Of a stretch of DNA of 13,953 bases, positions 13,460 through 13,953 are shown one piece after another; within the stretch, counting starts at the first letter, position 1; each line of letters opens with the position of its first letter. The DNA comes from JALORV01 sp035255845 (GTDB taxonomy: Bacteria; Pseudomonadota; Gammaproteobacteria; Burkholderiales; Burkholderiaceae_F): NCBI GenBank assembly GCA_035255845.1, contig DATEZE010000059.1, positions 1 through 13,953 of the forward strand, given 5' to 3'. The notes below the pieces were generated by a model. That model ran no database searches and was not told where the DNA came from. It saw only the letters and a program-made list of their open reading frames with translations. The translations under genes were made by a program, and so were the position numbers.

Positions 13460-13953
13460 TTACTTTGCCCCGGCCGCGCGCAGCAGGTCCGCCGTCTGTG
13501 GGTGCTTTTCGGCCACGGCGAGTGAGAGCGCGGTTTCGCCGCGATTGTCGCGAGCGGCGACGTCGGCCCCGCGTTCGAGCAGCAGCTTGACGCTGTCGTC
13601 CTTCCCATAGGCCGCCGCCCACATCAGTGCGGTTGCGTCGTTGGCGTAGCGGTCGTTTACGCCAACGCCGGCAGAGAGCAGTGCGGCGACGCATTCGGCA
13701 CTGCCGTTGCCGGCCGCGTAGACCATCGCCGTCTTTTCCGTGCGGTCGATCGGGTCCAGCGTGGCTCTCGCGGCGAGCAACATGCGGGCGATCTCCGCAT
13801 GGCCGCCGTAGACCGCGCTCATCAGCGGCGTTACGCGCGCGAGGTTGGCGAGATTGACGTCGGCGCCGCGGTCGAGCAGCAGGCGCACCAGTTCAACGTT
13901 GCCGTTGCGCGCCGCCGTGTTCAGCGGAGTGTCGCCGAGCCGGTTGCGTGAAT
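13460..13953 (-). CDS. Ankyrin-repeat protein, 5' end outside the window
   Basis: The open frame runs off the right edge; 164 codons are visible. They encode about five ankyrin repeats of 33 residues with typical signatures: GDTPLNTAARNGNVELVRLL, DRGADVNLANLARVTPLMSA, a TEKTAMVYAAGNG unit, NDATALMWAAAYGKDDSVKL, and RGETALSLAVAEKHPQTADL, ending RAAGAK. A GTG at 13888 is an internal Val codon in a repeat, not a start. No signal peptide can be seen because the N-terminus is missing. Ankyrin repeats bind proteins. The gene lies 38 bp upstream of the cytochrome b gene on the same strand and is probably in one operon with it. Confidence 0.88.
   Translation of the reverse strand, partial: SRNRLGDTPLNTAARNGNVELVRLLLDRGADVNLANLARVTPLMSAVYGGHAEIARMLLAARATLDPIDRTEKTAMVYAAGNGSAECVAALLSAGVGVNDRYANDATALMWAAAYGKDDSVKLLLERGADVAARDNRGETALSLAVAEKHPQTADLLRAAGAK

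Noticed and set aside
13422..13694. Upstream extension of the cytochrome b561 frame by 91 codons
   Set aside because: The extra residues are Arg/Gly-rich and lie over the ankyrin gene on the same strand in another frame. The b561 fold begins right after the ATGs at 13421/13406.
1..13953. Mobile element, prophage, CRISPR array or tRNA-bounded island
   Set aside because: No transposase, integrase, spaced repeat array, tRNA or attachment-type direct repeats were found, and coding composition is uniform across the window.

Overview
This is a 13.95-kb, GC-rich chromosomal window, most likely from a betaproteobacterium, possibly Burkholderiales or a relative. The placement is an inference. It rests on the divergent metG/apbC pair, the wording of the MetRS N-terminus and of the ApbC protein, and the strong GC bias. 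No tRNA, rRNA, CRISPR array, transposase or integrase is visible. Gene order and base composition look continuous rather than like a fresh insertion.

Left part (1-2403, minus strand): two envelope genes. The first (32-796) encodes an unrecognised secreted protein with a duplicated beta-rich unit, a Pro/Ala-rich linker and a C-terminal membrane anchor. The second (1105-2403) encodes a PAP2-family phosphatase domain joined to what looks like an outer-membrane beta-barrel; its best start is TTG. About 300 bp of non-coding DNA with a nested inverted repeat separates them.

Arsenic operon (2623-5601, plus strand): arsR, arsI, arsN2, arsC and acr3 are tightly packed, with overlaps or very short gaps. 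The ArsR-family sensor carries a C-terminal Cys triad. ArsI is predicted to cleave the C-As bond of methylarsenite. ArsC reduces arsenate to arsenite, and Acr3 exports arsenite. ArsN2 is a GNAT protein of unknown substrate. A near-consensus promoter (TTGACA, 17 bp, GATTAT) sits so close to the arsR ATG that the mRNA is probably leaderless. A small DUF6494-type gene (5779-5985) follows on its own.

Housekeeping pair (6084-9507): metG (minus) and apbC/mrp (plus) are divergent across a 256-bp spacer that holds a perfect 7-bp-arm hairpin near metG, and a short hairpin plus a 9-bp tandem duplication near apbC. A DUF1810 gene follows (9561-10007), then a convergent intergenic region with overlapping inverted repeats (10044-10086).

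Right part (10093-13953): a compact set of envelope genes. A seven-bladed YVTN beta-propeller and a Sel1-repeat protein form a minus-strand operon. A di-heme cytochrome c peroxidase/MauG-family protein starts divergently, with its start codon overlapping the likely Sel1 start. A cytochrome b561-type membrane protein and an ankyrin-repeat protein (cut by the window edge) read back towards it, the former overlapping the peroxidase gene tail to tail. The Sel1 gene has a clear signal peptide and first repeat encoded upstream of its first ATG, but no ATG, GTG or TTG there, so it probably starts at ATC behind a strong ribosome binding site. The five genes look like a periplasmic redox module (quinol to cytochrome b to di-heme enzyme) with protein-binding scaffolds. 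I do not recognise it as a named system, and it is the best candidate here for something undescribed.
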